This document shows, piece after piece, positions 49,090 to 57,303 of a DNA stretch of 64,000 bases. This DNA is from a virus, in the IMG/VR virus record IMGVR_UViG_3300028666_000022, positions 1 through 64,000 of that record; one strand, given 5' to 3'. A program made the position numbers and the translations under genes. Under the pieces are notes generated by a model. It was not told the origin of the DNA and made no database searches. It saw nothing but the letters and a program-made list of their open reading frames with translations. Numbering within the stretch: the stretch's first letter is position 1; each line of letters starts with the position of its first letter.

Positions 49090-49323
49090 ATGAATAATAT
49101 ACCTTTTACACCTAATCAACAAATAATCTGGTGTTCAAGTTTTGGTTATGAGATTGGCTATTTTCTTAAAGAAGATCCTAATCAATATTATAAATATGTT
49201 GTTGATTTAGTTACTGGAGTAGTAATTGGTGAAGGTAGTTTTTCTCGATCTGAAATAAAACCATATTCAGAAGAATTAATTAATGAGTTAGCTAATGATT
49301 ATGGCTATATAAAGAAATTTTAA
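49090..49323 (+). CDS. Small hypothetical
   Basis: 77 residues, MNNIPFTPNQQIIWCSSFGY; strand-rich, ends helical. Confidence 0.5.
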   Translation: MNNIPFTPNQQIIWCSSFGYEIGYFLKEDPNQYYKYVVDLVTGVVIGEGSFSRSEIKPYSEELINELANDYGYIKKF

Positions 49324-49340
49324 GAAAAATAATTAATAAT

Positions 49341-49688
49341 ATGAAAAAATTTGATTTAATATTACCTGAAGATCCAGCTCCAATAAAAATTGGTTCTAAG
49401 GTTGTGTTTATTGATGGAAGTTTTACATTGTCCATCAATAAAGATTCATTTGAATTAACACATGATTCAGTTGGTTTATCCGAAGAAATTTATACTGTTA
49501 TTGCAGTTAATGTTCCATGTCCAACTAAGGAAAGTACAATTGATTGTTTGAATACTCTTAACAATTGTATAGTAAAATCAGATGATGGTGACATTGTTTT
49601 TTGTTCTGAAATAAACATAATGAATATTAGAAAAATTGGTAAATACGAACCACCATTTAATTCAATTTTACCAATTAAACATATATGA
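49341..49688 (+). CDS. Hypothetical
   Basis: 115 residues with PIKIGSKVVFIDGSFTLSIN and CIVKSDDGDIVFCSEINIM, likely a small beta barrel. It overlaps the next gene by ATGA-type coupling. Confidence 0.55.
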   Translation: MKKFDLILPEDPAPIKIGSKVVFIDGSFTLSINKDSFELTHDSVGLSEEIYTVIAVNVPCPTKESTIDCLNTLNNCIVKSDDGDIVFCSEINIMNIRKIGKYEPPFNSILPIKHI

Positions 49689-49927
49689 AAACAAACAATA
49701 ACATAAAAATTCAATTAGATAATACATTCTTTTATATTGAATCTAAAGAAGAAACATTCAAATGTTTACACCAACATGAATTTAAAGATTGTATTAATAT
49801 ACTCTTAACAAATAAGCAATACGAAGATTATATTTGTGAAGATATAAGAAAATTTGATGTTAATCAAAAGAAATTAGAAAAAATAAAAGAATATCTATCA
49901 GATAATATTTGGAGAAAAAATAAGTAA
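49685..49927 (+). CDS. Small hypothetical
   Basis: 80 residues, MKTNNNIKIQLDNTFFYIES; helical end KKLEKIKEYLSDNIW. Confidence 0.5.
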   Translation: MKTNNNIKIQLDNTFFYIESKEETFKCLHQHEFKDCINILLTNKQYEDYICEDIRKFDVNQKKLEKIKEYLSDNIWRKNK

Positions 49928-49930
49928 TAT

Positions 49931-49960
49931 TGTAACAAATTATGTTTTATTTCGTATATT
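49931..49960 (+). promoter_or_regulatory. ECF-type promoter
   Basis: TGTAAC (49931-49936), 16 bases, CGTATATT. Confidence 0.65.
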
Positions 49961-49989
49961 ATTGAAATAATCAATAAATAATTAATATT

Positions 49990-50274
49990 ATGAAAAACAA
50001 TAACAATTTACAGGTTGCATTAAATGATTATATTAATGATTTGGCTCAAATAAATAATACAATTGATCTTGATGCAGTAGCTAAAGGAGCAATTGAATTT
50101 GCTAACTCTAATGCAGTTAGAGAATATCACACGCAAGAAGATTTCAAGACAATGTACGATGCATTAGAATATCAATTAACTACAATTAAGAATTTGATTG
50201 CATCTAAGCCTGTGAGAGATCTGGATGAAACAATATTGTACAGTGAAAAACTTTTGGAAAAATATAAGAAATAA
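49990..50274 (+). CDS. Helical hypothetical
   Basis: 94 residues, almost all helical: NDYINDLAQINNTIDLDAVA, then a C-terminal helix. Unknown. Confidence 0.55.
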   Translation: MKNNNNLQVALNDYINDLAQINNTIDLDAVAKGAIEFANSNAVREYHTQEDFKTMYDALEYQLTTIKNLIASKPVRDLDETILYSEKLLEKYKK

Positions 50275-50278
50275 AATT

Positions 50279-50491
50279 ATGAAAAAAATAATAGCAATAG
50301 TAGGTTTATTAATGATGTTTTTATTAATTTTAGGTTATGTATTGTATGATATGTTCATTGAACCAATTATTACATTGTATAATAAATTTGGATTTAATGG
50401 CATAATAATATTTATTATCATGTGGATTGTTATTATAGTAATATATTACCTTATTTTTAAATTCATTAATTGGGCAATTGATAATGCATAA
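50279..50491 (+). CDS. Membrane protein
   Basis: 70 residues, two spans: IIAIVGLLMMFLLILGYVLY and IIIFIIMWIVIIVIYYLIF. The start was moved to 50279, after the stop of the upstream gene. Confidence 0.55.
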   Translation: MKKIIAIVGLLMMFLLILGYVLYDMFIEPIITLYNKFGFNGIIIFIIMWIVIIVIYYLIFKFINWAIDNA

Positions 50492-50666
50492 TATTCAAAC
50501 CACAGTATTTCTCGAAAATTATTTTCATAATATAGGATTTAATGATATTTCTTTTGATGATAATTTGGATATTGAAACCAATAATGAATTAAATCATTTT
50601 CTTTATATTGGTTTGACATTTGAACTTGCTTTTGATTTTGATGTTGCAATACAACTTGATTTATGA
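50484..50666 (+). CDS. x-x-E-L microprotein
   Basis: 60 residues. NNELNHFLYIGLTFELAFDF holds register for five steps. It starts inside the end of the membrane gene. Confidence 0.55.
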   Translation: MHNIQTTVFLENYFHNIGFNDISFDDNLDIETNNELNHFLYIGLTFELAFDFDVAIQLDL

Positions 50667-50833
50667 TAAACAAAGAAAATTTTGTTACGGATAATTCTAT
50701 TTTGCATAACCTTGATTTTGATTTGAAAATTCAAATTAATAATGACCTAGCATTAAATATTTCATCGCTTAAACGAAATGAATTAATAGAATTACATAAT
50801 GTTTTAATTCATGAACTTTTTTATTCCGAATAA
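50663..50833 (+). CDS. x-x-E-L microprotein
   Basis: 56 residues. FDLKIQINNDLALNI in register, then HNVLIHELF. ATGA coupling to the previous member. Confidence 0.55.
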   Translation: MINKENFVTDNSILHNLDFDLKIQINNDLALNISSLKRNELIELHNVLIHELFYSE

Positions 50834-50846
50834 AATATTATGATTT

Positions 50847-51044
50847 ATGATAAACGAAACGATGCAAGAAAATTTATGTCAAAAATATTTATATAATTTT
50901 GATAATGTCCTAATTTTAGATTTAAACAATATTTTGTGTGATTATACATATAGTAAGTTAAATAATTTATTAATTGATAACATCAATATAGAATTAAGTG
51001 AATTTAATGTGGAATTAAATCCAGTTTTTAAAGAATTTAAGTAA
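50847..51044 (+). CDS. x-x-E-L microprotein
   Basis: 65 residues, MINETMQENLCQKYLYNFDN; the end NIELSEFNVELNPVFKEFK has a one-residue slip in phase. Confidence 0.5.
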   Translation: MINETMQENLCQKYLYNFDNVLILDLNNILCDYTYSKLNNLLIDNINIELSEFNVELNPVFKEFK

Positions 51045-51050
51045 TGAAAT

Positions 51051-51215
51051 ATGAAAAATAATGTATTAGGTTCAGACGATGAATTAGAAGAGAAATTAAA
51101 TTATTCAATAGCCATGCCACTTGATGTATGGTTAAAAAATAGTATTTTCGATGAATTGGATGATGATGAATTTTTTATAAATTTTAATGATGAAATTGAA
51201 ATAATATTAAAATAA
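51051..51215 (+). CDS. x-x-E-L microprotein
   Basis: 54 residues, very acidic. MPLDVWLKNSIFDELDDDEF in the centre. Last member before the DUF6745 gene. Confidence 0.5.
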   Translation: MKNNVLGSDDELEEKLNYSIAMPLDVWLKNSIFDELDDDEFFINFNDEIEIILK

Positions 51216-51222
51216 TTTTACA

Positions 51223-51230
51223 TATATTTG
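51223..51230 (+). promoter_or_regulatory. Host-type -7 box TATATTTG
   Basis: It is 42 bases before the DUF6745-like gene. Confidence 0.5.
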
Positions 51231-51272
51231 CAACAACAAAAAATTTAATAATAACTTTAAACTTTTAAAAAA

Positions 51273-52304
51273 ATGAAAACATTAGAAGATTTAACGCCCG
51301 AAATTAAGGCAAAAATTCCTATGTACAAAGAAAGATGTACTAAAGATCTATATTCCGGCGTGGAATATGATAATTTTAATCCTGAACAAAGTACTGCTTA
51401 TGTAGATAAGTTGTATGAGATATGTGGATTTGAAAAACCAGTTGTAATCTTTGCTGATGATCCAAATGATTACAAAAAGAAGTTAAAAGAACTTGAAAAA
51501 GGTAAGAAACTTCAGAAGGTATATGAACAGTATCTTAAGAAGAATAACTTGGAAAACGATGGTACAGTATTCGAAAATTGCAAATATGAGAATAAGTCTC
51601 ATTGGCTTTTCTTGTGTTCATCTTATCATAGAGTGTACCTAATGTGGTACAAGTTTATTCAAGATGAATTTCAAATAGATCATAAGAATAAAGATATTCT
51701 TAATTGGTTGTATGAAAATGCCAATAACAATATCGCTCGTTGTTTCTTTACAAAGATGTTTGTTCTTGTTCTTAGAATGCCTAAATACATTCATAGAAAT
51801 GCAATAGGTTTCCACAGTATAGATGGTGGTGCAATACATTGGCCTAATTATAATATGTATTACATTAATGGTCGTAGAATACCTGAAGATTTGTTCTTAA
51901 AAACAATCAATAAGGAACTTACTTTCGATGAGTTTATTAAGTTAACTGATGAAAATGTTAAGGGTTCATTGATAACTCTTATGAAAGAAAAGTTCGGAAA
52001 TGAATACTTAATGGCATTTCTTAATGCCAAAGTAATTGATGAACAAACTATTAATCATAGTAGTGGTTATAGTGAAGTAGTTAAACTTTGGCACACCAAT
52101 GAGAAATTTAGTTTTCTTGTTGATATTAACGGTGTTGAAAATCAACCTTATTCTTGGTTGGAACTTCATTGCCCCTCAACTGGTTCGATGTTTTTAATTG
52201 ATACCAGTGCTCACTTTGATAATGCAATAGAAGCTTGTAAGTATCATAGACCTCAACAAATTCCTGCTGAATTGAAATATGATTTCAATGAGTTTAACAA
52301 CTAA
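51273..52304 (+). CDS. DUF6745-like conserved protein
   Basis: 343 residues. Landmarks: VYLMWYKFIQDEF, GFHSIDGGAIHWPNYNMYYI, NGRRIPEDLF and a C-terminal block SWLELHCPSTGSMFLIDTSA. I recall this as a widespread protein of phages and bacteria without known activity. Codon use is less A/T-biased than the flanking microproteins. Its usual partner gene is at 54599, beyond an inserted array. Confidence 0.7.
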   Translation: MKTLEDLTPEIKAKIPMYKERCTKDLYSGVEYDNFNPEQSTAYVDKLYEICGFEKPVVIFADDPNDYKKKLKELEKGKKLQKVYEQYLKKNNLENDGTVFENCKYENKSHWLFLCSSYHRVYLMWYKFIQDEFQIDHKNKDILNWLYENANNNIARCFFTKMFVLVLRMPKYIHRNAIGFHSIDGGAIHWPNYNMYYINGRRIPEDLFLKTINKELTFDEFIKLTDENVKGSLITLMKEKFGNEYLMAFLNAKVIDEQTINHSSGYSEVVKLWHTNEKFSFLVDINGVENQPYSWLELHCPSTGSMFLIDTSAHFDNAIEACKYHRPQQIPAELKYDFNEFNN

Positions 52305-52449
52305 AAAGGTGTTTGAAAATAAGGAATTGGATAATGATCTTAAGTTATCCAATTCCTTATTTGATAATTTAAGACTAATGGATGATTTTAATATGTTGAA
52401 TTATGAAGAGCATATTGAATTGGGTAGTGAATTATGTTCCGATATATAA
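52288..52449 (+). CDS. x-x-E-L microprotein fused to DUF6745 3' DNA
   Basis: 53 residues. It starts inside the last codons of the previous gene (MSLTTKKVFENKELDNDLKL). The start sequence is repeated at 52450, which marks a tandem duplication. Repeats: NKELDNDL, NSLFDNL. Confidence 0.5.
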   Translation: MSLTTKKVFENKELDNDLKLSNSLFDNLRLMDDFNMLNYEEHIELGSELCSDI

Positions 52450-52454
52450 TTTCA

Positions 52455-52658
52455 ATGAATTTAACAACTAAAATGAAATTTGAGAATATAGAACTGGATT
52501 ATACTCTTCTGGAATTATCCTCCAGTTCTATGCTCATTGATTTAACTGATACATTTTCTTCAGATTTAGAATTTAGATTATTAACTAAAACAATTATAAT
52601 GTCAAACAGTGAAGAGTTTGTTGAATTAGCCGATAATTTATTTAATGAATTAAAATAA
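52455..52658 (+). CDS. x-x-E-L microprotein, duplicate of the previous
   Basis: 67 residues. MNLTTKMKFENIELDYTL aligns with MSLTTKKVFENKELDNDL of the neighbour, including the DNA TTTCAATGAATTTAACAA copied from the DUF6745 gene end. Later FSSDLEFRLLTKTI is in register. Confidence 0.55.
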   Translation: MNLTTKMKFENIELDYTLLELSSSSMLIDLTDTFSSDLEFRLLTKTIIMSNSEEFVELADNLFNELK

Positions 52659-52665
52659 TATTATT

Positions 52666-52854
52666 ATGTTTGATAATAAAGAAATAGATAACAGTTTATT
52701 TATTAATATGTTTTCATTTGAAAATGAATTAAGATATAATAAAATATCTAATGATTTAGATAATGTAATAAAAGAATTTGTTTTAAATAGTTTAAGAATT
52801 GAAATGTCTGTTGTATTAGGTTTAGTGTTTTATCTTGAAATAATTAATAATTAA
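52666..52854 (+). CDS. x-x-E-L microprotein
   Basis: 62 residues, MFDNKEIDNSLFINMFSFEN; NDLDNVIKEFVLNSLRIEM in register. Confidence 0.55.
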   Translation: MFDNKEIDNSLFINMFSFENELRYNKISNDLDNVIKEFVLNSLRIEMSVVLGLVFYLEIINN

Positions 52855-52863
52855 ATTCATAAT

Positions 52864-53049
52864 ATGAAAAATAATGAAATTGCTAATGAACTAGATATTC
52901 CAATATCTAATATAATCTCTCTAAAGATATGTAAAGAAAACAATAGATTTAGTGCCAATATATCATACAGCAAAATATTTGATTTAATGAATGATGAAAT
53001 ATTTATAGATTTACGTAATGCAATTTATTCTAATATAAGACATGAATAA
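52864..53049 (+). CDS. x-x-E-L microprotein
   Basis: 61 residues. FDLMNDEIFIDLRNAIYSNI is five exact steps near the end; the N-terminal half has more Ser and Lys. Confidence 0.55.
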   Translation: MKNNEIANELDIPISNIISLKICKENNRFSANISYSKIFDLMNDEIFIDLRNAIYSNIRHE

Positions 53050-53052
53050 TAA

Positions 53053-53232
53053 ATGAAAAATAATATACTAATAGAAAATGAATTTATTGCTCTAAATAAC
53101 ATGGGTGATAATTTTATTAATGATTTAATAAGTGGATTAAATTTTCATGATGCATTAACTGAGCTACGGTTAATGATAAGAGTTAATGATTTAGAAGAAA
53201 TATTTTTTAAAGATTTTGATTTTTTTAATTAA
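53053..53232 (+). CDS. x-x-E-L microprotein
   Basis: 59 residues, MKNNILIENEFIALNNMGDN; FINDLISGLNF and DALTELRL partly in register. Confidence 0.5.
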   Translation: MKNNILIENEFIALNNMGDNFINDLISGLNFHDALTELRLMIRVNDLEEIFFKDFDFFN

Positions 53233-53248
53233 AAATATAATATAAATA

Positions 53249-53434
53249 ATGAAATTTCAGAATATTGAAATTGTTGATATGTTTTTTAAAAAATCAAATA
53301 TGTTCTTTCAAGATTTAAAATACTCAATTTTAGATCTTAAGTTAGATGGAGAATTATTTGATAAAATTATATTTGAGGGAGATACAACATTATTGAACGA
53401 AATTGCTAATGATTTAGAAGATGAATTAAAATGA
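53249..53434 (+). CDS. x-x-E-L microprotein
   Basis: 61 residues. YSILDLKLDGELFDKIIFEG, then NEIANDLEDELK at the end. MKFQNIEI start resembles the member at 52455. Confidence 0.6.
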   Translation: MKFQNIEIVDMFFKKSNMFFQDLKYSILDLKLDGELFDKIIFEGDTTLLNEIANDLEDELK

Positions 53435-53610
53435 TTACTGAAACTAAGAACGATATTGAATTAAGAAAAATAAAACTATTGATTGAATCATTATATAATG
53501 ATTTATATATTAATATTCATATTGATTTAATGTTTAAAACCACCGATGAATTATTTGATGGATCATTAGGTGGATTAGAAAATGATATTGATAATGAATT
53601 AAAACAATGA
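53431..53610 (+). CDS. x-x-E-L microprotein
   Basis: 59 residues. NDLYINIHIDLMFKTTDELF holds register; ATGA couplings on both sides. Confidence 0.6.
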   Translation: MITETKNDIELRKIKLLIESLYNDLYINIHIDLMFKTTDELFDGSLGGLENDIDNELKQ

Positions 53611-53789
53611 ATAATAGTGATATTGCATTAGATTATATGTTATCAAAAAATAATTTTATTTTTAATAATGATTTTAATGTTAAATTAGATATGACACTAC
53701 AACATCAATTAATAAATCAACTTAGAATTAGATTATTTAGTGATTTATTAAATGAAGTTTACGATGAAACAGAAATAATAACCATATGA
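53607..53789 (+). CDS. x-x-E-L microprotein, long register
   Basis: 60 residues. VKLDMTLQHQLINQLRIRLF continues to SDLLNEV, seven steps. More Gln and Arg than other members, so the acidic character is not universal. Confidence 0.6.
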   Translation: MNNSDIALDYMLSKNNFIFNNDFNVKLDMTLQHQLINQLRIRLFSDLLNEVYDETEIITI

Positions 53790-53956
53790 AAAATTATGAA
53801 ATAAGTAAAATATTATCTTTTAAATTAGAATTTATTTCTGATATAACAGATAGATTTAATTATCATACTCATAAAAATATATATTTAGATTCTCTTGAAT
53901 TAATTGAACTTTTATTAGATGATTTAAATAGTGAGTTACAATTAGATTTAAAATAA
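53786..53956 (+). CDS. x-x-E-L microprotein
   Basis: 56 residues. The end LELIELLLDDLNSELQLDLK has five steps in register. Confidence 0.6.
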   Translation: MKNYEISKILSFKLEFISDITDRFNYHTHKNIYLDSLELIELLLDDLNSELQLDLK

Positions 53957-53960
53957 TAGA

Positions 53961-54140
53961 ATGAAAAATGTTACTCTTGAAGATTTGGATGAAAAAATAA
54001 TATTTCTTGATAATGATTTCGGATTATTTATGATTGAAATTTGCTCATATGGTTTAAATGATTATTTATATAGAGAATTTAATGAACTATTTGCAGATTT
54101 ATTTATAGAGATTAATAACGAAATTCAAATAAATAATTAA
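53961..54140 (+). CDS. x-x-E-L microprotein
   Basis: 59 residues, MKNVTLEDLDEKIIFLDNDF; FADLFIEINNEIQINN at the end. Confidence 0.55.
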   Translation: MKNVTLEDLDEKIIFLDNDFGLFMIEICSYGLNDYLYREFNELFADLFIEINNEIQINN

Positions 54141-54149
54141 ATTCATATT

Positions 54150-54356
54150 ATGAAAAATATTGAAATTGCAAACCGAAGGCAAAATATTAAAGCAATTATT
54201 AATTTGGAAGATAAATTACACGATTTTTTATATTCTTTCTTTAATGAAAATGATGAAATAAATATTGATTTACTCAATGAATTAGATCCAATCTTAAAAA
54301 ATAATTTACGAGAAGAGTTATTTAGTTTAAATATTGAAATCTTTATAATAATATAA
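54150..54356 (+). CDS. x-x-E-L microprotein
   Basis: 68 residues. LNELDPILKNNLREELFSLN in register; N-terminus MKNIEIANRRQNIKAI. Confidence 0.55.
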   Translation: MKNIEIANRRQNIKAIINLEDKLHDFLYSFFNENDEINIDLLNELDPILKNNLREELFSLNIEIFIII

Positions 54357-54364
54357 TATTGATT

Positions 54365-54526
54365 ATGAAAAACATTGAAATGCTTTTAGATTTAGAGTTA
54401 AAATTAGATCCTAATTCAGGTACTATATTATTTTTAGAATTAAGATCAGCAGTAAATTCAAAATTATTTAATTTATTCCCTTTTACAGAACAAGAATTAA
54501 TACTATATTTAGATATTGATATTTAA
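54365..54526 (+). CDS. x-x-E-L microprotein
   Basis: 53 residues, MKNIEMLLDLELKLDPNSGT; LFLELRSAVNSKLFNLF in register. Last member before the DUF6745 partner gene. Confidence 0.55.
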   Translation: MKNIEMLLDLELKLDPNSGTILFLELRSAVNSKLFNLFPFTEQELILYLDIDI

Positions 54527-54561
54527 TTAAAATTTTTCTTGCGTATTTAAAAATAATAGTA

Positions 54562-54569
54562 TATATTTG
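54562..54569 (+). promoter_or_regulatory. Host-type -7 box TATATTTG
   Basis: It precedes the gene at 54599 and resembles the promoter of its presumed partner at 51223. Confidence 0.5.
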
Positions 54570-54598
54570 CTACATAAAAACAATTTAAAATTAAAAGT

Positions 54599-54970
54599 AT
54601 GAAAATTCTAAAACAAGTAGGTCATCAAGGTGACACACAATGGTTTGCAATAGATGCAGTACCAGAAAATGCTAAGTTGTGTAAGAAACAATTTATTGCA
54701 GCAAGTGAAAAATCAGGCAACGTACATGCTCTTAGTGGAAATTACGATATGTACGAGTATGAGGACGGATTCGTAATTGATGTGAAAGATGATTGCGCAA
54801 TGCTTAATCATACAGCAATATCAGAACTTAACGAAAAAACTTGGAATAATCCTCAAGTACTTCCTCCACGTGATCATAGAAGTTCTGAGATTAAGAAGGG
54901 TGTTTATTTTGTAGGCATTCAAAGAAGGTTTAATCCTTTGAGTAAGCTTATGGAGAAAGTTAAGGATTAA
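54599..54970 (+). CDS. Conserved partner of the DUF6745-like protein
   Basis: 123 residues: MKILKQVGHQGDTQWFAIDA, KQFIAASEKSGNVHALSGNY, and GFVIDVKDDCAMLNHTAI. I recall it directly beside DUF6745 genes in other phages. Here 2.3 kb of microprotein array lies between them. Function unknown. Confidence 0.65.
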   Translation: MKILKQVGHQGDTQWFAIDAVPENAKLCKKQFIAASEKSGNVHALSGNYDMYEYEDGFVIDVKDDCAMLNHTAISELNEKTWNNPQVLPPRDHRSSEIKKGVYFVGIQRRFNPLSKLMEKVKD

Positions 54971-55028
54971 GAATAACAAAAATTAAAAATTTAAAAGCTA
55001 TAATGGTAATTATATCATAATTATTGTT

Positions 55029-55241
55029 ATGGCTTTTGTTATTAAAAATGTAGGTATGAAATTTGAAAACTATATAGCAATTGATCAATTAGATAATATT
55101 TTATTTGATTATTTTAAAATATCGAAAGAAACCACATATAGTTTAGATAGATTTATTAATACTGAATTATTAATGGAGCTAAGAAATGAATTAGAAGATC
55201 AATTAGAAATTGAAACATATGAAAAATATTGTATTATTTGA
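55029..55241 (+). CDS. x-x-E-L microprotein
   Basis: 70 residues. NTELLMELRNELEDQLEIET is five steps. A start at 55056 (MKFENYIAIDQ) would match relatives better and give 61 residues. Confidence 0.55.
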   Translation: MAFVIKNVGMKFENYIAIDQLDNILFDYFKISKETTYSLDRFINTELLMELRNELEDQLEIETYEKYCII

Positions 55242-55383
55242 AGAATTAAATTCTAAGCTTATTATTGATGATGAATTAACTACATTAAATAATAAACTAA
55301 AATTTAATTTAAAACAAGCAATTAACCATCAAATTTTTGATGAATCATATTATTCATTAAGAAAAGAAATTATTAATGAATAA
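55219..55383 (+). CDS. x-x-E-L microprotein
   Basis: 54 residues, MKNIVLFEELNSKLIIDDEL; register moderate. It overlaps the previous member by 23 bases. Confidence 0.5.
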   Translation: MKNIVLFEELNSKLIIDDELTTLNNKLKFNLKQAINHQIFDESYYSLRKEIINE

Positions 55384-55390
55384 GAATAAC

Positions 55391-55522
55391 ATGAAAAATA
55401 CTATATTAAATAATAATTTGGATTATTCTTTAGATGGAGAATTACCAACAATATTAGTTGAAAATATTCACAATATATTAATGTTCGATGTTTTAATTAT
55501 TGATTTAGATATATTATTTTAA
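55391..55522 (+). CDS. x-x-E-L microprotein, short
   Basis: 43 residues. DYSLDGELPTILVENIHNIL in register despite a proline. Confidence 0.5.
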   Translation: MKNTILNNNLDYSLDGELPTILVENIHNILMFDVLIIDLDILF

Positions 55523-55523
55523 T

Positions 55524-55718
55524 ATGAAAAATATTGAAGCAGGAAATGTTATTACAGAAAATTCAATTTTTATTAATTTAATATTAATATCTTCTGATTT
55601 ATATAATACTTCGTGGAATGAACTAGATATAAAATTAATTAAATCAACTAGTTCTGATGATGAATTTAGAGGTGATCACATGAAAGAATTAAATGATGAA
55701 ATATCAGAAGAATTATAA
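55524..55718 (+). CDS. x-x-E-L microprotein
   Basis: 64 residues, MKNIEAGNVITENSIFINLI; SSDLYNTSWNELDIKLIKST in register. Confidence 0.5.
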   Translation: MKNIEAGNVITENSIFINLILISSDLYNTSWNELDIKLIKSTSSDDEFRGDHMKELNDEISEEL

Positions 55719-55722
55719 TAAT

Positions 55723-55908
55723 ATGAAAAATACAATATCTGTTGATGCATTAGATTATGTATTAACAAAAAAATATTTTGATGATATTTTATCTCAAAAA
55801 TTATCAATAAAATTATTTGGAGAAATTAATGAAAAATTATATGTTGAATTATTTACTGAACTAAATTTGGGTTTAGATCCAACAATTGGTTCAATTTTAG
55901 AAATATGA
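55723..55908 (+). CDS. x-x-E-L microprotein
   Basis: 61 residues. SIKLFGEINEKLYVELFTEL is five exact steps. The start at 55723 follows the previous stop; an upstream in-frame ATG at 55693 lies inside that gene. Confidence 0.6.
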   Translation: MKNTISVDALDYVLTKKYFDDILSQKLSIKLFGEINEKLYVELFTELNLGLDPTIGSILEI

Positions 55909-55912
55909 TTAT

Positions 55913-55943
55913 TGTAACAAAATGCATTTATTATTCGTATATC
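55913..55943 (+). promoter_or_regulatory. ECF-type promoter
   Basis: TGTAAC (55913-55918), 17 bases, CGTATATC. The only such promoter inside the 50-56 kb arrays. Confidence 0.6.
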
Positions 55944-55964
55944 AAAAGATAAAAATATAAAACT

Positions 55965-56153
55965 ATGAAAAATATTGAAATGGATCGGTGTGACATCATA
56001 GGAATTGAATTTCTATTAATGTCAACATTAAAAAATAATATATTTATTAATAGTAAGAATGCTTTATATTATGAAACAAAAAAAATTTTTATTTCTAACT
56101 TTAATGAAGATTTGGATATTATTCTTCGTGATGAATTACATAATAATCTGTAA
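55965..56153 (+). CDS. x-x-E-L microprotein with own ECF-type promoter
   Basis: 62 residues, MKNIEMDRCDIIGIEFLLMS, ending NEDLDIILRDELHNNL. It shows that at least one member is directly placed under this promoter class. The stop overlaps the next TGTAAC. Confidence 0.6.
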   Translation: MKNIEMDRCDIIGIEFLLMSTLKNNIFINSKNALYYETKKIFISNFNEDLDIILRDELHNNL

Positions 56154-56179
56154 CAAAATCATTCTTTTATTCGTATTAT
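56149..56179 (+). promoter_or_regulatory. ECF-type promoter
   Basis: TGTAAC (56149-56154), 17 bases, CGTATTAT. Confidence 0.55.
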
Positions 56180-56204
56180 AAACCAAATTTAAAACACAAA
56201 TTTT

Positions 56205-56768
56205 ATGAAAAAACAAGGCATTTATATTGAGAAACATTCAAAAACACAAACCAAGAAGTTATATAATAATGGTTATCTCACAATAAGATATTTGTTTCAG
56301 CCACATTCAATTAATTTCAAAAATGAAATGATTAATGATGACAATCAACATTTTTGTGGTGGATATAGTGTTAATAATATGGATTTATCTAACGATGCAC
56401 TTCTTAATCGAGTATTAGTCGGTAAGAAACCAATGGGTGTTATTTATGAAAGAGATGATGAAAAATTATATAATTATTTTAAAAATATTGACATAACTAA
56501 ATTTTTTGTTGAAGTATGTAAAAATACAATAACAAATTATAATTATATCATTGTTGCTTACAAAGGTAATTTTGATGATCTTTTTGATTTAGAAACATTA
56601 AAATCTGATTACAAAAATAGTGGAATTGATATAGATTTAAATGAAGTCAAAGGAAAAACACTCAAAGATTTTTTTGAAACTTGGGATGACAATCTTTGGA
56701 TTACTGGATTAATGTTAGGATATCCAATTGAAAATACTATTTCAATTTATAAAGATGGTGTGAGATGA
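56205..56768 (+). CDS. Hypothetical
   Basis: 187 residues, MKKQGIYIEKHSKTQTKKLY. The middle has FCGGYSVNNMDLSNDALLNR, the end NLWITGLMLGYPIENTISIY. No motif recognised. ATGA coupling to the next gene. Confidence 0.55.
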   Translation: MKKQGIYIEKHSKTQTKKLYNNGYLTIRYLFQPHSINFKNEMINDDNQHFCGGYSVNNMDLSNDALLNRVLVGKKPMGVIYERDDEKLYNYFKNIDITKFFVEVCKNTITNYNYIIVAYKGNFDDLFDLETLKSDYKNSGIDIDLNEVKGKTLKDFFETWDDNLWITGLMLGYPIENTISIYKDGVR

Positions 56769-56959
56769 AAACATTAAAAGTTAAATTTAAATATAGGTTA
56801 TTGGGACAATATTTTCCAATGATAACACAAGAATTAGTTAATGTTGAAAGTGATTCTAATGAAGAAGAAATGCAACAACAAATTAATTTTGCATATAAGG
56901 AATTTATTAAATATATTGGTAATAATGTTGTTGAAATATATCCATACGAAATTCTTTAA
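56765..56959 (+). CDS. Small hypothetical
   Basis: 64 residues, MKTLKVKFKYRLLGQYFPMI. Unknown. Confidence 0.5.
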   Translation: MKTLKVKFKYRLLGQYFPMITQELVNVESDSNEEEMQQQINFAYKEFIKYIGNNVVEIYPYEIL

Positions 56960-56972
56960 AATAAAAATTATC

Positions 56973-57170
56973 ATGAGAAACTACGATAGGGATTGGTTTG
57001 AAAAATATGATGAACCGGGAAATAAAATTCTCAATCTAATTGGATTTGATGAAAATGATATTGAAATTTGTCATGAATATTTATGTGACAAAGATGATTG
57101 TAATTGTTCTGGACATTGGAAGGTTGGTAATGATAAAAATGTTCACACTTGGATTGGTCGACCTGTTTAA
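56973..57170 (+). CDS. Small Cys-rich hypothetical
   Basis: 65 residues with HEYLCDKDDCNCSGHW, a possible metal site. Start at 56973 follows the A-rich leader; longer frames overlap the previous gene. Confidence 0.55.
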   Translation: MRNYDRDWFEKYDEPGNKILNLIGFDENDIEICHEYLCDKDDCNCSGHWKVGNDKNVHTWIGRPV

Positions 57171-57196
57171 AAATATTTTCATAATTATTTGGTTTA

Positions 57197-57236
57197 AATC
57201 CTTTGAAGCAATAAAATGTTTCAAAGGATTTTTGTT
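57197..57236 (+). terminator. Intrinsic terminator
   Basis: AATCCTTTGAA pairs with TTCAAAGGATT, then TTTT. Confidence 0.75.
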
Positions 57237-57239
57237 TTA

Positions 57240-57269
57240 TGTAACAAATTTATTTATTTTTCGTATAAT
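57240..57269 (+). promoter_or_regulatory. ECF-type promoter
   Basis: TGTAAC (57240-57245), 16 bases, CGTATAAT, directly after a terminator. Confidence 0.65.
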
Positions 57270-57303
57270 TTATTTTTAACTAACAAAACTAAAATTATAC
57301 GAT

